DNA of 64,000 nt from Rhodoplanes sp. (GCF_013377085.1 NZ_JACAAX010000029.1:20464-84463), one strand, 5' to 3'; shown: positions 1 to 9,003, numbered from the stretch's first letter. Numbers and translations: made by a program. The notes: generated from the letters alone by a model not told the origin.

Positions 1-28
1 GCTGCTCTACCAACTGAGCTATGCGCCC
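1..28 (-). tRNA. tRNA gene, 5' part only (probably tRNA-Lys)
   Basis: Read on the minus strand from position 28, the sequence gives a 7-nt acceptor strand (GGGCGCA), T8-A9, and a D arm of the form AGCTCAGTTGGTAGAGC, running off the window in the anticodon stem. The GAGCAGC that follows fits alphaproteobacterial tRNA-Lys, but the anticodon lies outside the window, so the isotype is a guess. Confidence 0.85.
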
Positions 29-284
29 GCACGCCTTGGCGGCGCGCGTCTGTAGCAAACGTGGCCGGCCGTGTCCACCGCAGCGCACCGGTATTTCGGC
101 ATATGTGCCGCGCCGGGCGGCCTCTGATGCGGCAAACCGCATCGTCCGGGCGTCGCCCCGATCCGAAAGCACGACGGCCGCCGAGCCGAAGCTCGGCGGC
201 CTGCAAGGCCGGGAAGTCGCTGGGGGGCAGGGGGGGAGGCGTCGGGGCGACCACCAGGCCTGTGCATCACGTGTCGGTCGAACT

Positions 285-1244
285 CTAGAGTCGCTCCTCT
301 GCGTCCGAGGTGGGCGGGCTGCGCCGCCGGTCGTCGTTGCGCCGGCCATAGGGGCCGAACGTCCCGGGGCCGCGCCGGTCGTCGTCGCTGCGGCTGCCGT
401 CGCGCTGCCAGGGCGGGCCGCCAGGACCGCGGTCGGGCCCCCAGGAGCCCTGGCCGCCGCCGAAACCGTCGGTGCGGTCGCCGTCGCGCCAGCCCCAGCG
501 GCCCCAGCCGTCACGCCGGGGCTCGGGCTGCTCGACCCGTCCCTCCGGGACGCGCCCTGCGCCGTCACCAGACCCGAAGCGCGGGCCGCGCGGCGGTCCC
601 CAACCCGGATGGTCGGGACCGTGATGCCAATCGTGCCAGCCGGGTCCGCCAGGAGGGCCGTCTCGACCGGGACCACCCGGAGGACCGTCACGGCCGGGGC
701 CGTCTCCACCAGGACCGTATCGGCCCGGACCGTCCTGCCCCACCTCGGCGAAGCGCGGCGTCAGTGGGCGCACCAGCGTCCAGAACCGCCGCTTCTGGCT
801 GTCGTCGAGGCTGCGGACGAGCGGCGAGGCCGCGTCGGCGAGATCCTTCAGCACACCGGCGCGGCGGCTCGCCGCATCGGCGAACCGCTGCAGCCGATCC
901 ATCGGATCGTCGCTGCGCTGCGCCTGGCCCTGGTCGGGCCCGGCGCGGAGCTCGTTGCGGCGTGCCTCGCGATCCGCGTCCCTGGTCGCCACGAAGGCCC
1001 GATAGGCGCGCTCGAAGGCCGGCCACGTCTTCTCCTGGTCGGACGAGAGGCCGAGCCCGGCCCGCAGCGCGGCGATCCGCGCCTCGAGGAAGGCCTGGCT
1101 GTCGGACAAGCGGCCCGGCGCGGTCTGGGCGGGCGAGGTCTGGGCGGGCGCGGCAGGCGCCGCGTCCGGGCGCTGCTGGGCCAGAACCAGACCCGATCCC
1201 GCCAGCGCGAGCACCGCGGTCCCGGCGAGAAGCGACTTCCACAT
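285..1244 (-). CDS. LTXXQ-motif (Spy/CpxP-like) periplasmic protein with Gly/Pro/Asp-rich tail
   Basis: The 319-residue product starts with a clear signal peptide (MWKSLLAGTAVLALAGSGLVLAQ), so it is exported. Residues about 45-160 are helical, with spaced Leu, Trp and Gln residues (QEKTWPAFERAYRAF) as in the LTXXQ family, whose best known members Spy and CpxP are periplasmic chaperones or stress sensors. The second half is low complexity, with tandem RDGPPGGPG units and many Gly, Pro, Asp, Arg and His residues, and is probably disordered. GGGAGG sits just before the ATG at 1244. The long tail is unusual for Spy-sized proteins. The gene is monocistronic and faces the partial tRNA. The fold assignment is fairly safe; the function is not established. 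Confidence 0.8.
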   Translation of the reverse strand: MWKSLLAGTAVLALAGSGLVLAQQRPDAAPAAPAQTSPAQTAPGRLSDSQAFLEARIAALRAGLGLSSDQEKTWPAFERAYRAFVATRDADREARRNELRAGPDQGQAQRSDDPMDRLQRFADAASRRAGVLKDLADAASPLVRSLDDSQKRRFWTLVRPLTPRFAEVGQDGPGRYGPGGDGPGRDGPPGGPGRDGPPGGPGWHDWHHGPDHPGWGPPRGPRFGSGDGAGRVPEGRVEQPEPRRDGWGRWGWRDGDRTDGFGGGQGSWGPDRGPGGPPWQRDGSRSDDDRRGPGTFGPYGRRNDDRRRSPPTSDAEERL

Positions 1245-1466
1245 GCGACCCTCCCATCGAATACAGTCGAAGCATAGTAATCAGCGGCCGATCGGAGCAA
1301 GTTAAACTTAGGTAAGAATTACAAGCCGGCAATGTTTGCCACCAAACCGTCACGAACACTCGCGCCTGGACAGTCGCGCGCGACGGGATTCACGCCCGAA
1401 CCGCGCCCGCGGCGCGATCTCGCGCCGTCGGCGAAAACCCCTGCAGCCCAGGCAGATAGGCCGGCG

Positions 1467-1482
1467 TTAACGGTCTCGTAAC
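1467..1482 (+). promoter_or_regulatory. CtrA-like binding site upstream of flhA
   Basis: TTAA-CGGTCTC-GTAAC matches the CtrA consensus TTAA-N7-TTAAC with one mismatch. Its centre is about 66 bp before the flhA start. Flagellar export genes are CtrA targets in Caulobacter, and ctrA itself lies 6.8 kb away, which supports the call. No binding data exist for this sequence. Confidence 0.5.
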
Positions 1483-1488
1483 CATGCA

Positions 1489-1507
1489 CCCGGCAAATTT
1501 TGCCGGG
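1489..1507. promoter_or_regulatory. 19-bp palindrome in the flhA leader
   Basis: CCCGGCAAATTTTGCCGGG has perfect 9-bp arms around one central base, 33 bp before the flhA ATG. It could be an operator or a leader hairpin. It has no downstream T run, so it is not an obvious terminator. Confidence 0.45.
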
Positions 1508-1539
1508 GGCGCCGCGAATGGCGCCGGGGGCGGTGTCGG

Positions 1540-3657
1540 ATGTCGGACGTAGCGGCGGCTCAAGGCGGGGGATCGGGCTTCAAGTTCCCGAGCCTGCGCG
1601 AGATCAGCGACACGCTGCGCAGCGGCGACATCGCGCTCGCCGTCGGCGTGATGACCATCCTGGTCGTCCTCATCCTGCCGCTGCCGCCCGTCCTGCTCGA
1701 CTTCGCCCTCGCGGTCTCGATCATCACCTCGGTGCTGATCCTGATGACGTCGCTGTTCATCCACCGGCCGCTGGAGTTCTCGGTCTTCCCGACCGTGCTG
1801 CTGATGTCGACGATGCTGCGGCTCGCCCTCAACCTCGCCTCCACCCGCCTGATCCTGTCGCACGGGCACGAGGGCACCAGCGCCGCCGGCCACGTCATCG
1901 AGGCCTTCGGCAACTTCGTGATGGGCGGCAACTTCGTCATCGGCATCATCGTGTTCGCGATCCTGGTGATCGTGAACTTCGTGGTGATCACCAAGGGCTC
2001 GGGCCGCATCGCCGAGGTCGCGGCGCGCTTCAACCTCGACGCCATGCCGGGCAAGCAGATGGCGATCGACGCCGACCTCTCGGCCGGCCTGATCGACGAG
2101 ACGACGGCACGCACCCGCCGCAAGGACCTCGAGGACGAGAGCGCCTTCTACGGCGCCATGGACGGCGCCTCCAAGTTCGTCCGCGGCGACGCCATCGCGG
2201 GCCTGCTGGTGGTGTTCATCAACATCATCGGCGGCATCATCATCGGCATCGCCCAGCAGGGCATCTCGTTCGCCGAGGCCGGCCGCACCTACACGCTGCT
2301 GACCGTCGGCGACGGCCTGGTCACCCAGATCCCGGCCCTGATCGTGTCGACCGCCGCCGGCCTGCTGGTCTCCAAGGCGGGCCTGTCGGAGGCCGCCGAC
2401 AAGGTGCTGCTCCGCCAGCTCTCCGGCTATCCCAAGGCGCTCGGCATGTCGTCCGCCGTGATGATCGCGATGGGCCTGCTGCCCGGCATTCCGATGCTGC
2501 CCTTCCTGCTGCTCGGCGGCGGCGCCGGCGCAATGGCCTACTTCATCAACCGCAAGGCCCAGACCAAGGTCGATGTCGCGGCGGCGACCACCGCGGCGGC
2601 CGCCAAGGCGGCGCCGGCCGAGGAGCCGATCAGCTCCGCCCTCAAGATCGACGACCTCAAGATCGAGCTCGGCTACGCGCTGCTGCCGCTGGTCAACTCG
2701 CCGGACGGCAGCGACCGGCTCACCGAGCAGATCAAGGCGCTGCGCCGCTCGCTCGCCATGGACATGGGCTTCGTGATGCCGTCGGTGCGCATCCTCGACA
2801 ATGTCCAGCTCGACGCCAACACCTACCTGATCAAGATCAAGGAGGTGGAGGCCGGCAGCGGGCGGGTGTGGCCGGGCCAGTACATGGCCATGGACCCGAT
2901 GGGCGGCCAGGTGAACCTCCCCGGCATGCACATGACCGAGCCGACCTTCGGCCTCCCCGCCACCTGGATCGACGCCGCCCTCAAGGAAGAGGCGGCCGTG
3001 AAGGGCTACACGGTGGTCGATGCCGCGACCGTGCTGGCGACCCATCTCACCGAGCAGCTCAAGGCCAACATCGCCGAGCTCCTGTCCTATGCCGAGGTGC
3101 AGAAGCTGTTGCGCGACCTGCCCAAGGAGCAGGGCGAGCTGGTCAAGGATATCGTCCCGTCCCAGATCACCGTCACGGGCATCCAGCGCGTGCTGCAACT
3201 CCTGCTCACCGAGCGCATCTCGATCCGCGACCTCGGCACCATCCTGGAGGGCATCGCCGACGCCCTCTCGTTCAGCCGCAACCCCAACATCCTGGTCGAG
3301 CATGTGCGCGCCCGCCTCGCCCGCCAGATCTGCGCCACCTATTCGAACCCGGCCGGCCACCTGCCGCTGATCGCCCTGACGGCCCGCTGGGAGCAGGCCT
3401 TCGCCGAGTCGATCGTCGGCCAGGGCGACGACCGCCAGCTCGCCATGCAGCCGTCGCGCCTCTCCGAGTTCATCACGCTGGTGCGGGAGCGCTTCGAGGA
3501 GGCGGCCCGGATGGGCGAGGCGCCCGTGCTGGTGACGTCGCCCGGCATCCGCCCCTTCGTGCGCTCGATCGTCGAGCGCTTCCGGGCCCAGACCCCGGTG
3601 CTGTCGCAGTCGGAGATCCACCCGCGCGCCCGGCTGCGCACGGTCGGCAGCATCTGA
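1540..3657 (+). CDS. flhA: Flagellar biosynthesis protein FlhA
   Basis: FlhA is the large inner-membrane subunit of the flagellar type III export gate. The 705-residue length is normal for the family. About eight membrane helices fill the first 330 residues, with the conserved stretch LRLALNLASTRLILS and the FHIPEP-family signature MPGKQMAIDADLSAGLID. A cytoplasmic domain of about 350 residues follows and would bind chaperone-substrate complexes and the FliI/FliJ ATPase parts encoded nearby. The ATG at 1540 follows a G-rich stretch and matches the usual FlhA N-terminus. It is alone on the plus strand, behind a CtrA-like site and a palindrome. An injectisome homologue is unlikely given the flagellar and chemotaxis surroundings. 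Confidence 0.97.
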   Translation: MSDVAAAQGGGSGFKFPSLREISDTLRSGDIALAVGVMTILVVLILPLPPVLLDFALAVSIITSVLILMTSLFIHRPLEFSVFPTVLLMSTMLRLALNLASTRLILSHGHEGTSAAGHVIEAFGNFVMGGNFVIGIIVFAILVIVNFVVITKGSGRIAEVAARFNLDAMPGKQMAIDADLSAGLIDETTARTRRKDLEDESAFYGAMDGASKFVRGDAIAGLLVVFINIIGGIIIGIAQQGISFAEAGRTYTLLTVGDGLVTQIPALIVSTAAGLLVSKAGLSEAADKVLLRQLSGYPKALGMSSAVMIAMGLLPGIPMLPFLLLGGGAGAMAYFINRKAQTKVDVAAATTAAAAKAAPAEEPISSALKIDDLKIELGYALLPLVNSPDGSDRLTEQIKALRRSLAMDMGFVMPSVRILDNVQLDANTYLIKIKEVEAGSGRVWPGQYMAMDPMGGQVNLPGMHMTEPTFGLPATWIDAALKEEAAVKGYTVVDAATVLATHLTEQLKANIAELLSYAEVQKLLRDLPKEQGELVKDIVPSQITVTGIQRVLQLLLTERISIRDLGTILEGIADALSFSRNPNILVEHVRARLARQICATYSNPAGHLPLIALTARWEQAFAESIVGQGDDRQLAMQPSRLSEFITLVRERFEEAARMGEAPVLVTSPGIRPFVRSIVERFRAQTPVLSQSEIHPRARLRTVGSI

Positions 3658-3948
3658 CGGCCAGGCTTCGTTTCGGTTGCATCGATCGATCACGCAACCG
3701 ACGACATCGATAAAATCCGGTCTAATTTTGTAAATAGTTCTAAGAACAAGCGAATTATAGTCCGACCCACGCGCCGATCACGGACTCGTGAGACCTCGGA
3801 GAGGAAACCTTTCCGGTCCCTGCGGGTTGTTGGCGCGAGGGGATGGTGCGCTGCACCGGGGACGAGCGGTCGATCCAGCCAAAACGTCTGGCGATTGAAC
3901 CTCGTCCCTGAGAGCTGCGACCAACGGACAATCGATGGGAGGGGTCTC

Positions 3949-4158
3949 ATGAACAACGCATCGCTCGCCACGGCCGACCGGATCACCCACTTGAAGGTGG
4001 TCGTGCTGGCGCTGATCGCCTCGATCGCCATCATGGTGATCGGCATCACGGCGCACGCGGTCGACGACGCCCGCGCCTACGGGGTCGCCGCGACGCCGCT
4101 GAAGGCCGGCAAGGCCGTGATGTTCTCCACCACGGACACCGCGACCATCGTGCGCTGA
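3949..4158 (+). CDS. Small single-span membrane protein, unknown function
   Basis: This 69-residue product is preceded by a strong ribosome binding site (GGGAGGGG) 7 bp before the ATG at 3949. The reading frame continues upstream, but nothing there has a comparable site. Residues about 14-36 (HLKVVVLALIASIAIMVIGI) form one hydrophobic helix. The tail of about 30 residues (AVMFSTTDTATIVR at the end) is short and mildly polar. It resembles small membrane peptides seen in rhizobia but carries no motif that names a function. The 290 bp upstream are AT-richer than the surroundings and contain GTTCTAAGAAC at 3737-3747. A terminator follows the gene. Confidence 0.7.
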   Translation: MNNASLATADRITHLKVVVLALIASIAIMVIGITAHAVDDARAYGVAATPLKAGKAVMFSTTDTATIVR

Positions 4159-4220
4159 GCGACCGACGCCGGCCTGCGGGTCACGCGACGGGCTCCAAGA
4201 CGGACATCAGAGAGATTTCG

Positions 4221-4249
4221 ACGGCCGGGTGTTTCGCCCGGCCGTTTTC
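4221..4249. terminator. Rho-independent terminator between convergent genes
   Basis: ACGGCCGGG and CCCGGCCGT form a perfect 9-bp stem with a 7-nt loop, followed by TTTCGTTTG. It lies between the small membrane gene and the convergent anti-sigma gene. Confidence 0.8.
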
Positions 4250-4268
4250 GTTTGATTCAAGGACGTTC

Positions 4269-5432
4269 TCAGCGCCCGTTCGTCTGGGCCGGAGGCACCG
4301 CCTCGACCAGGCGGCCGGAGAACAGCACCGGGCCGGTCGGGCCGGCGGCCGGCGAGCCGGTCGGGCCCTCGAGCGAGACCGCATAGACGGCGGCGTCGAC
4401 GATCTCCGGCTCGAAGGTGGCGATCGCCGGGACCGTGGTGAACTCGGCTCCGCCCAGCAGGCCGAGCGAGCGCGGCGCCGGCAGCCGGTCCGAGACCAGC
4501 CACAGCTCGTAGCGCTTGTCGCCCTCGTCCTCGGCCGCGACCCGCCGCACCATCACGCTCTTGTGGTCCGGATCGAGCGTCACCAGGAAGGCCGGCCGGG
4601 CGGAGTTTCCCTGCAGCACCGCGACGAAGCGGCCGGGCGATGCGCCCGGCACCTCGACGGTACGGACCACCTCGCGCGGCACCTCGACCACCTGGGCCGG
4701 CGGTCGCAGCGGCAGCGGCAGCAGGTCCGGGGCGAGCGTCGTGATCACGGTGAGGGCGGCCAGAGCCGCCGCGAAGGCCGCGAACCCGGCGGCGGCGCTG
4801 CGCCAGCGCTGCACGCTGCGGACCAGCCCCCGTACCGTCTCGGGATCGTGGCCCGTGAGGCCGCCGGCCACATCGCCGAAGCGCTCGTCGGGCGACGGGA
4901 GCCGCACCACGACAGCCCGGCTGTCGGCCGCCTCGGCCGGCGTCTCCGGCCCGGACAGGTCGGCCGCGGGACGACTCGTATCGTCACCCGGGCGCGACTC
5001 GTCGGCGGCGTGAGCCTCGGAGGGCTCGGGCGGAGCGACCGGCGGTGGCGGCTCGACCGGCTCGACCGGCTTGGCCGGCTTGGCCGGCTCGACCGGTTCG
5101 GCCAGCGAGGCCGCCACGGCGGCCAGCAGATCGTCCATGGCGGGCGACGGCGGCTCGGGCACGGCCGCGTCCGCTGCCGCTGCCGCTGGTCGGGCGGCGG
5201 CGATCGTCTCGGTGAGCCGCGCCCGCAGCGCCACCCACAATTCGGGCGGCGGCGGCACCGGGTCCACCATGGCATGGAGCTCGCCGAGCCGGCGCTCCCA
5301 CGCCGTGACCAGCGCCGCAAAGGTCGAATCGGCGGCGACCAGGGCCGCCGCCGCCTCCCGCTCGTCGGCGTCGAGCGTGCCGAGAACATATTCGGCAGCG
5401 AGGCCCGCCCAGTCGTCGTCGTGCGCGGTCAT
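4269..5432 (-). CDS. RskA-type anti-sigma factor with a long Pro/Glu-rich insert
   Basis: The 387-residue membrane anti-sigma factor overlaps the ECF sigma gene by ATGA, as expected for translational coupling. Residues 1-75 form the cytoplasmic anti-sigma domain (LAAEYVLGTLDADERE near the start). Residues about 90-175 are rich in Pro, Glu and Ala, with repeated KPVEPVEP units. A membrane helix follows at about 212-232. Residues 245-385 form the extracytoplasmic RskA domain (RYELWLVSDR, SLGLLGG). Typical family members are nearer 240 residues; the extra length is the insert. Release of the sigma factor would come from regulated proteolysis of this protein, as known for RskA, but the signal cannot be read from the sequence. 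Confidence 0.9.
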   Translation of the reverse strand: MTAHDDDWAGLAAEYVLGTLDADEREAAAALVAADSTFAALVTAWERRLGELHAMVDPVPPPPELWVALRARLTETIAAARPAAAAADAAVPEPPSPAMDDLLAAVAASLAEPVEPAKPAKPVEPVEPPPPVAPPEPSEAHAADESRPGDDTSRPAADLSGPETPAEAADSRAVVVRLPSPDERFGDVAGGLTGHDPETVRGLVRSVQRWRSAAAGFAAFAAALAALTVITTLAPDLLPLPLRPPAQVVEVPREVVRTVEVPGASPGRFVAVLQGNSARPAFLVTLDPDHKSVMVRRVAAEDEGDKRYELWLVSDRLPAPRSLGLLGGAEFTTVPAIATFEPEIVDAAVYAVSLEGPTGSPAAGPTGPVLFSGRLVEAVPPAQTNGR

Positions 5433-5974
5433 GTCCCCAGGCACTCCCGCAGGTCGGCGAGGGCGCGGCGAAGCTGGGTCTTGATGGTGTTCACCGGGCG
5501 GTCGAACTCGCGGGCCAGCTCGGCGCGGTCGACGCCGCTGAAATAGGCGAGCAGGATCATGCGCTGGCGATCGGGATCGAGCCGGCCCAGGCAGGCGAGC
5601 AGGCGCTTGAGCTCCTCGGTGACGATGCGCCGGGCGGGCGGGTCGGCGCTCTCGGCTGCGCCCTCCATCCCCTCGGGCTCCTCTTCGATCGGCTCGTCCG
5701 TCGTCTTGCGGACGACGTCGACGGCGCGGTTGCGGGCGATCGACACCATCCAGATGATCGGAGACGCCCTGGCCGGATCGAACTGCCCGGCGCTCGACCA
5801 GATCTTCAGATAGGCCTCTTGCAAGACCTCGCCGGCGAGATCCGAACGCCGCAAGATGCGCAGCACCACGCCGTAGAGTTTCGCCCGGGTGGCGGCATAA
5901 AGGCGTTCGAACGCCGCCTCGTCGCCCTTGGCGATCGAGGCCAGCAGCCAGACCAGCTCGGCCGACGTCAACAT
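5429..5974 (-). CDS. ECF RNA polymerase sigma factor (SigK-like)
   Basis: This 181-residue ECF sigma factor has region 2 (FERLYAATRAKLYGVVLRIL, then AGEVLQEAYLKIW) and region 4 (LDPDRQRMILLAYFSGVDR, helix-turn-helix ending NTIKTQLRRAL). It would direct polymerase to a stress regulon held off by the anti-sigma factor encoded next. The start at 5974 (MLTSAELVWLL) is chosen because it gives a normal N-terminus; the open frame continues upstream without similarity. A hairpin with a short T tract separates it from fliJ, so the sigma/anti-sigma pair is probably its own transcription unit. Confidence 0.93.
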   Translation of the reverse strand: MLTSAELVWLLASIAKGDEAAFERLYAATRAKLYGVVLRILRRSDLAGEVLQEAYLKIWSSAGQFDPARASPIIWMVSIARNRAVDVVRKTTDEPIEEEPEGMEGAAESADPPARRIVTEELKRLLACLGRLDPDRQRMILLAYFSGVDRAELAREFDRPVNTIKTQLRRALADLRECLGT

Positions 5975-6044
5975 CCGGTCCCAGCCCCCCGTGCACCGGT
6001 TGGCCGGATTATGCGCGAAGGCGCGCGCCCCGCAAAGGTGCGAA

Positions 6045-6066
6045 AGCCCGGGCGGGGGCCCGGGCT
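6045..6066 (-). terminator. Probable terminator downstream of fliJ
   Basis: On the minus strand AGCCCGGG and CCCGGGCT form an 8-bp stem with a 6-nt loop followed by TTTCG. The T tract is short, so efficiency is uncertain. Confidence 0.5.
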
Positions 6067-6092
6067 CGGACGACGGCACACGGTGGAAGGGC

Positions 6093-6509
6093 TCAGGCGA
6101 CCGCGTTGCGGGCCCGCAGGCCGGCGATCGAGTCGAGCTCCGCCTGCTCGCGGGCATTCTCGGCGTGACGCTCGCGAAGCTGGTCCCGCTCGTCGAGCAG
6201 CTCGACCTTCTTGAGCTCGTCGAAGGCCTCCTGGAGTACCGCGCGGGCCTCCTCGAGCTGGCCCTGCAACTCGTCGGCGGAGCGCTTGAGGTTCTCGCGC
6301 CGCTGCATGGCGGCCTTGGCATAGGTCGGATAGGCGAAATGCGCCGGATCATGAACGCCGGCGCGCTCCTGCTCGACCTGGATCTCGCGATCGAGGTCGG
6401 TCGCCATCCGCATGAACTCGGCGATCATGGTCTCGATCTGCGAGACCTTGCGGCGGCTCTCGTCGACCTGGAATTTCTTGAGCCGGATGAGCGTATCGCG
6501 CGACTTCAT
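6093..6509 (-). CDS. fliJ: Flagellar export chaperone FliJ
   Basis: The 138-residue protein is almost entirely charged coiled coil (KSRDTLIRLKKFQVDESRRK at the start; long Glu/Arg heptads to the end), the size and character of FliJ. FliJ is the stalk-like partner of the FliI ATPase and links it to FlhA. It follows fliI on the same strand after 90 bp, the usual gene order. FliJ sequences diverge strongly, so the call rests on length, coiled coil and context. Confidence 0.85.
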   Translation of the reverse strand: MKSRDTLIRLKKFQVDESRRKVSQIETMIAEFMRMATDLDREIQVEQERAGVHDPAHFAYPTYAKAAMQRRENLKRSADELQGQLEEARAVLQEAFDELKKVELLDERDQLRERHAENAREQAELDSIAGLRARNAVA

Positions 6510-6599
6510 CGACTGTTACTCCCCAGAAGCCCCCATCGCAGCCTCGAACGCCAGGGCCGAGAACCGCTCCGAACAGATCCACATTGTGGGAGCACAATC

Positions 6600-7922
6600 T
6601 TAGTTTTCTGTTTCCGCCGACATGAGGATTTGCTCGAGTCGACTATAGCCCTCGGCCAGAAGGGTCGATTCCGTCTTCTTTTGGGACAGGAAGGCCTCCA
6701 GCGGCTCGTGCAGCCGGATCGCCTCGTCGACCTCGGCGCTGGAGCCCGGCCGGTAGGCGCCGAGGCGGATCAGCTCCTCCATGTCGGCGTAGGTCGCCAT
6801 CACCTTGCGGGCCTGCATGATGATAGGCAGATAGGTCGGATCGCAGGCCTTCGGCATGGTCCGAGAGATGGATTTTAGGACATTGATGGCCGGGTAGCGG
6901 CCACGTTCGGCGATGGCGCGTTCCATCACGATGTGGCCGTCGAGGATGCCGCGCACCGCATCGGCGACCGGCTCGTTGTGGTCGTCGCCGTCGACCAGCA
7001 CGGTGAAGATGCCGGTGATGGCCCCTGCCCCGGCTCCCGGCCCGGCCCGCTCGAGCAGGCGCGGCAGCTCGGTGAACACCGTCGGCGTGTAGCCCTTGGA
7101 GGTCGGCGGCTCGCCGGCCGAGAGGCCGATCTCGCGCTGCGCCATGGCGAAGCGGGTGACCGAATCCATCAGCACCAGGACGCTCTTGCCCTCGTCACGG
7201 AAATGCTCGGCGATGGCGAGCGTCAGATAGGCGGCCTGGCGGCGCATCAGGGCCGGCTCGTCGGAGGTCGCGACCACCACGACCGAGCGGGCGAGGCCCT
7301 CCGGCCCGAGATCGTCCTGGAGGAACTCCTGCACCTCGCGGCCGCGCTCGCCGACCAGCCCGATCACCGAGACGTCGGCATCGACATTGCGGGCCAACAT
7401 GGAGAGCAGCACCGACTTGCCGACGCCGGAGCCGGCGAAGATGCCCATGCGCTGGCCGCGGCAGCAGGTCAGGAATGTATTGAGTGCCCGCACGCCGAGA
7501 TCGATCGGTCCGCCGACCCGGCGGCGCGCATGAGCGGACGGCGGACTGTTGCGGAAACGACACGGTGTCGGGCCAATCGGCAGCGGACCGAGGCCATCCA
7601 CCGGCTCGCCCAGGGCATTGACGACGCGGCCGAGCCAGCCGGGCGAGGGCCGCACCGTCGCCTGCGCCGACATCACCAAGGCACGGCAGCCACGCCGCAC
7701 GCCTTCGAGCGCGGCGAACGGCATCAGCAGCGCATGATCGCCGGAAAAGCCAACAACTTCACACGGAATCATGCGTCCAGAGGTCTCGACTCCGACCCGC
7801 GCCCCGACCGACATGGCATTCAGCGGCCCGGCGACCTCGACCATCAGGCCGCGGACGCCGACCACCCGGCCATAGACCTCGACCCCGTCGATCTCGGTGA
7901 TCTGGTCGGCGAGCGTCCTCAT
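6600..7922 (-). CDS. fliI: Flagellum-specific ATP synthase FliI
   Basis: This is the ATPase of the flagellar type III export apparatus, 440 residues, related to F1 beta subunits. A beta-barrel N-terminal domain is followed by the P-loop GSGVGKS (residues 164-170), the Walker B region [20 protein letters not shown] and the conserved [14 protein letters not shown] stretch. It would cycle export substrates with FliJ and FlhA. It is transcribed divergently from ctrA, and a CtrA-like site lies 43 bp before its start codon. Confidence 0.96.
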   Translation of the reverse strand: MRTLADQITEIDGVEVYGRVVGVRGLMVEVAGPLNAMSVGARVGVETSGRMIPCEVVGFSGDHALLMPFAALEGVRRGCRALVMSAQATVRPSPGWLGRVVNALGEPVDGLGPLPIGPTPCRFRNSPPSAHARRRVGGPIDLGVRALNTFLTCCRGQRMGIFAGSGVGKSVLLSMLARNVDADVSVIGLVGERGREVQEFLQDDLGPEGLARSVVVVATSDEPALMRRQAAYLTLAIAEHFRDEGKSVLVLMDSVTRFAMAQREIGLSAGEPPTSKGYTPTVFTELPRLLERAGPGAGAGAITGIFTVLVDGDDHNEPVADAVRGILDGHIVMERAIAERGRYPAINVLKSISRTMPKACDPTYLPIIMQARKVMATYADMEELIRLGAYRPGSSAEVDEAIRLHEPLEAFLSQKKTESTLLAEGYSRLEQILMSAETEN

Positions 7923-8301
7923 CCGAGCCTCCGCGCGGCCGCAGCGAGACCCGAGACTCCTTCCTTAACCCCGTGTTTACCCGGAGCGTTAATCATTGGA
8001 TCACCGTCCTCGGGTCCTTCTGCGAGTTCGCCCCACTGTTGACGGAGGGGCGAGTCTCCAGAATCAGTTACGGCCAATTCCTAAAGTGAGATGTGAGCGC
8101 GAACGTGCCCAAAAAATCACCCCGCCACAACATTTTAGGACGATTCTGGCGAAAATGCCCAGCGCCGACTTGCGCAGGCGAATCAGACTTTGTTAATCAT
8201 TGGCCGTTAACCTTTCGAATCAGTTGGGTCCCGGGGCGTCTGAGTTGGCCGCCAGCAGGGCGGGCCGCCCTCAATCCGACGCGGCATGGAAGGGGACTGG
8301 C
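7923..8301. promoter_or_regulatory. Shared fliI/ctrA control region
   Basis: These 379 bp hold no gene. They contain five GANTC (CcrM methylation) sites at 7955, 8052, 8061, 8180 and 8217, and a 12-bp direct repeat GTTAATCATTGG at 7988-7999 and 8192-8203. The repeat resembles the CtrA half-site TTAACCAT. AT-rich blocks at 8060-8215 probably include the ctrA promoters. Multiple promoters, CcrM control and autoregulation are known for Caulobacter ctrA. Confidence 0.6.
7965..7980 (+). promoter_or_regulatory. CtrA-like binding site upstream of fliI
   Basis: TTAA-CCCCGTG-TTTAC fits TTAA-N7-TTAAC with one mismatch, 43 bp from the fliI start codon. Confidence 0.5.
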
Positions 8302-9003
8302 ATGCGCGTTCTCCTGATCGAAGACGACAGCGCGACTGCGCAGTCCATCGAATTGATGCTGAAGTCGGAAAGCTTCAACGTCTACACGACGGACCTCGGC
8401 GAAGAGGGCGTCGACCTCGGCAAGCTCTACGACTACGACATCATCCTGCTCGATCTCAACCTGCCGGACATGTCGGGTTTCGAGGTGTTGCGGGCGCTGC
8501 GGGTCTCCAAGGTCAAGACGCCGATCCTGATCCTCTCCGGCCTCGCCGGCATCGAGGACAAGGTCAAAGGTCTCGGCTTCGGCGCCGACGACTACATGAC
8601 CAAGCCGTTCCACAAGGACGAGCTGGTGGCGCGGATCCACGCGATCGTGCGCCGCTCCAAGGGTCACGCCCAGTCGGTCATCCAGACCGGCGACCTCGTC
8701 GTCAATCTCGACACCAAGACGGTCGAGGTCGGCGGCCAGCGGGTGCACCTGACCGGCAAGGAGTACCAGATGCTGGAGCTCCTCAGCCTGCGCAAGGGCA
8801 CGACGCTGACCAAGGAGATGTTCCTCAATCATCTCTACGGCGGCATGGACGAGCCCGAGCTGAAGATCATCGACGTGTTCATCTGCAAGCTGCGCAAGAA
8901 GCTCGCCAACGCGTCGAGCGGGCGCAACTACATCGAGACCGTATGGGGCCGCGGCTACGTGCTGCGCGAGCCCTCCGAAGACGAGACCCGCATCGCCATC
9001 TGA
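8302..9003 (+). CDS. ctrA: Cell-cycle response regulator CtrA
   Basis: CtrA is the OmpR-type master regulator of the alphaproteobacterial cell cycle and motility. The 233-residue product has a receiver domain with acidic residues Asp8-Asp9, phospho-acceptor Asp51 ([17 protein letters not shown]) and the switch Lys in DDYMTKPF. A winged-helix DNA-binding domain follows (residues about 130-225, [17 protein letters not shown] and [14 protein letters not shown]). The ATG at 8302 is used because it starts the receiver fold directly; the frame extends upstream without homology. The phosphotransferase ChpT that feeds CtrA is encoded 6.6 kb downstream. The C-terminus is RIAI, not the two alanines used as a degradation tag in Caulobacter. 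Confidence 0.97.
   Translation: MRVLLIEDDSATAQSIELMLKSESFNVYTTDLGEEGVDLGKLYDYDIILLDLNLPDMSGFEVLRALRVSKVKTPILILSGLAGIEDKVKGLGFGADDYMTKPFHKDELVARIHAIVRRSKGHAQSVIQTGDLVVNLDTKTVEVGGQRVHLTGKEYQMLELLSLRKGTTLTKEMFLNHLYGGMDEPELKIIDVFICKLRKKLANASSGRNYIETVWGRGYVLREPSEDETRIAI

Noticed and set aside
1390..3693. Long open frames antisense to flhA (767 residues on minus, 737 on plus in another frame)
   Set aside because: They are rich in Arg, Ala, Gly, Asp and His with no domain sense; high GC content opens frames opposite real genes. FlhA explains the region.
1540..7922. Virulence-type type III secretion system from FlhA/FliI homologies
   Set aside because: Sequence details and CtrA/chemotaxis context are flagellar; no secretin or needle genes.
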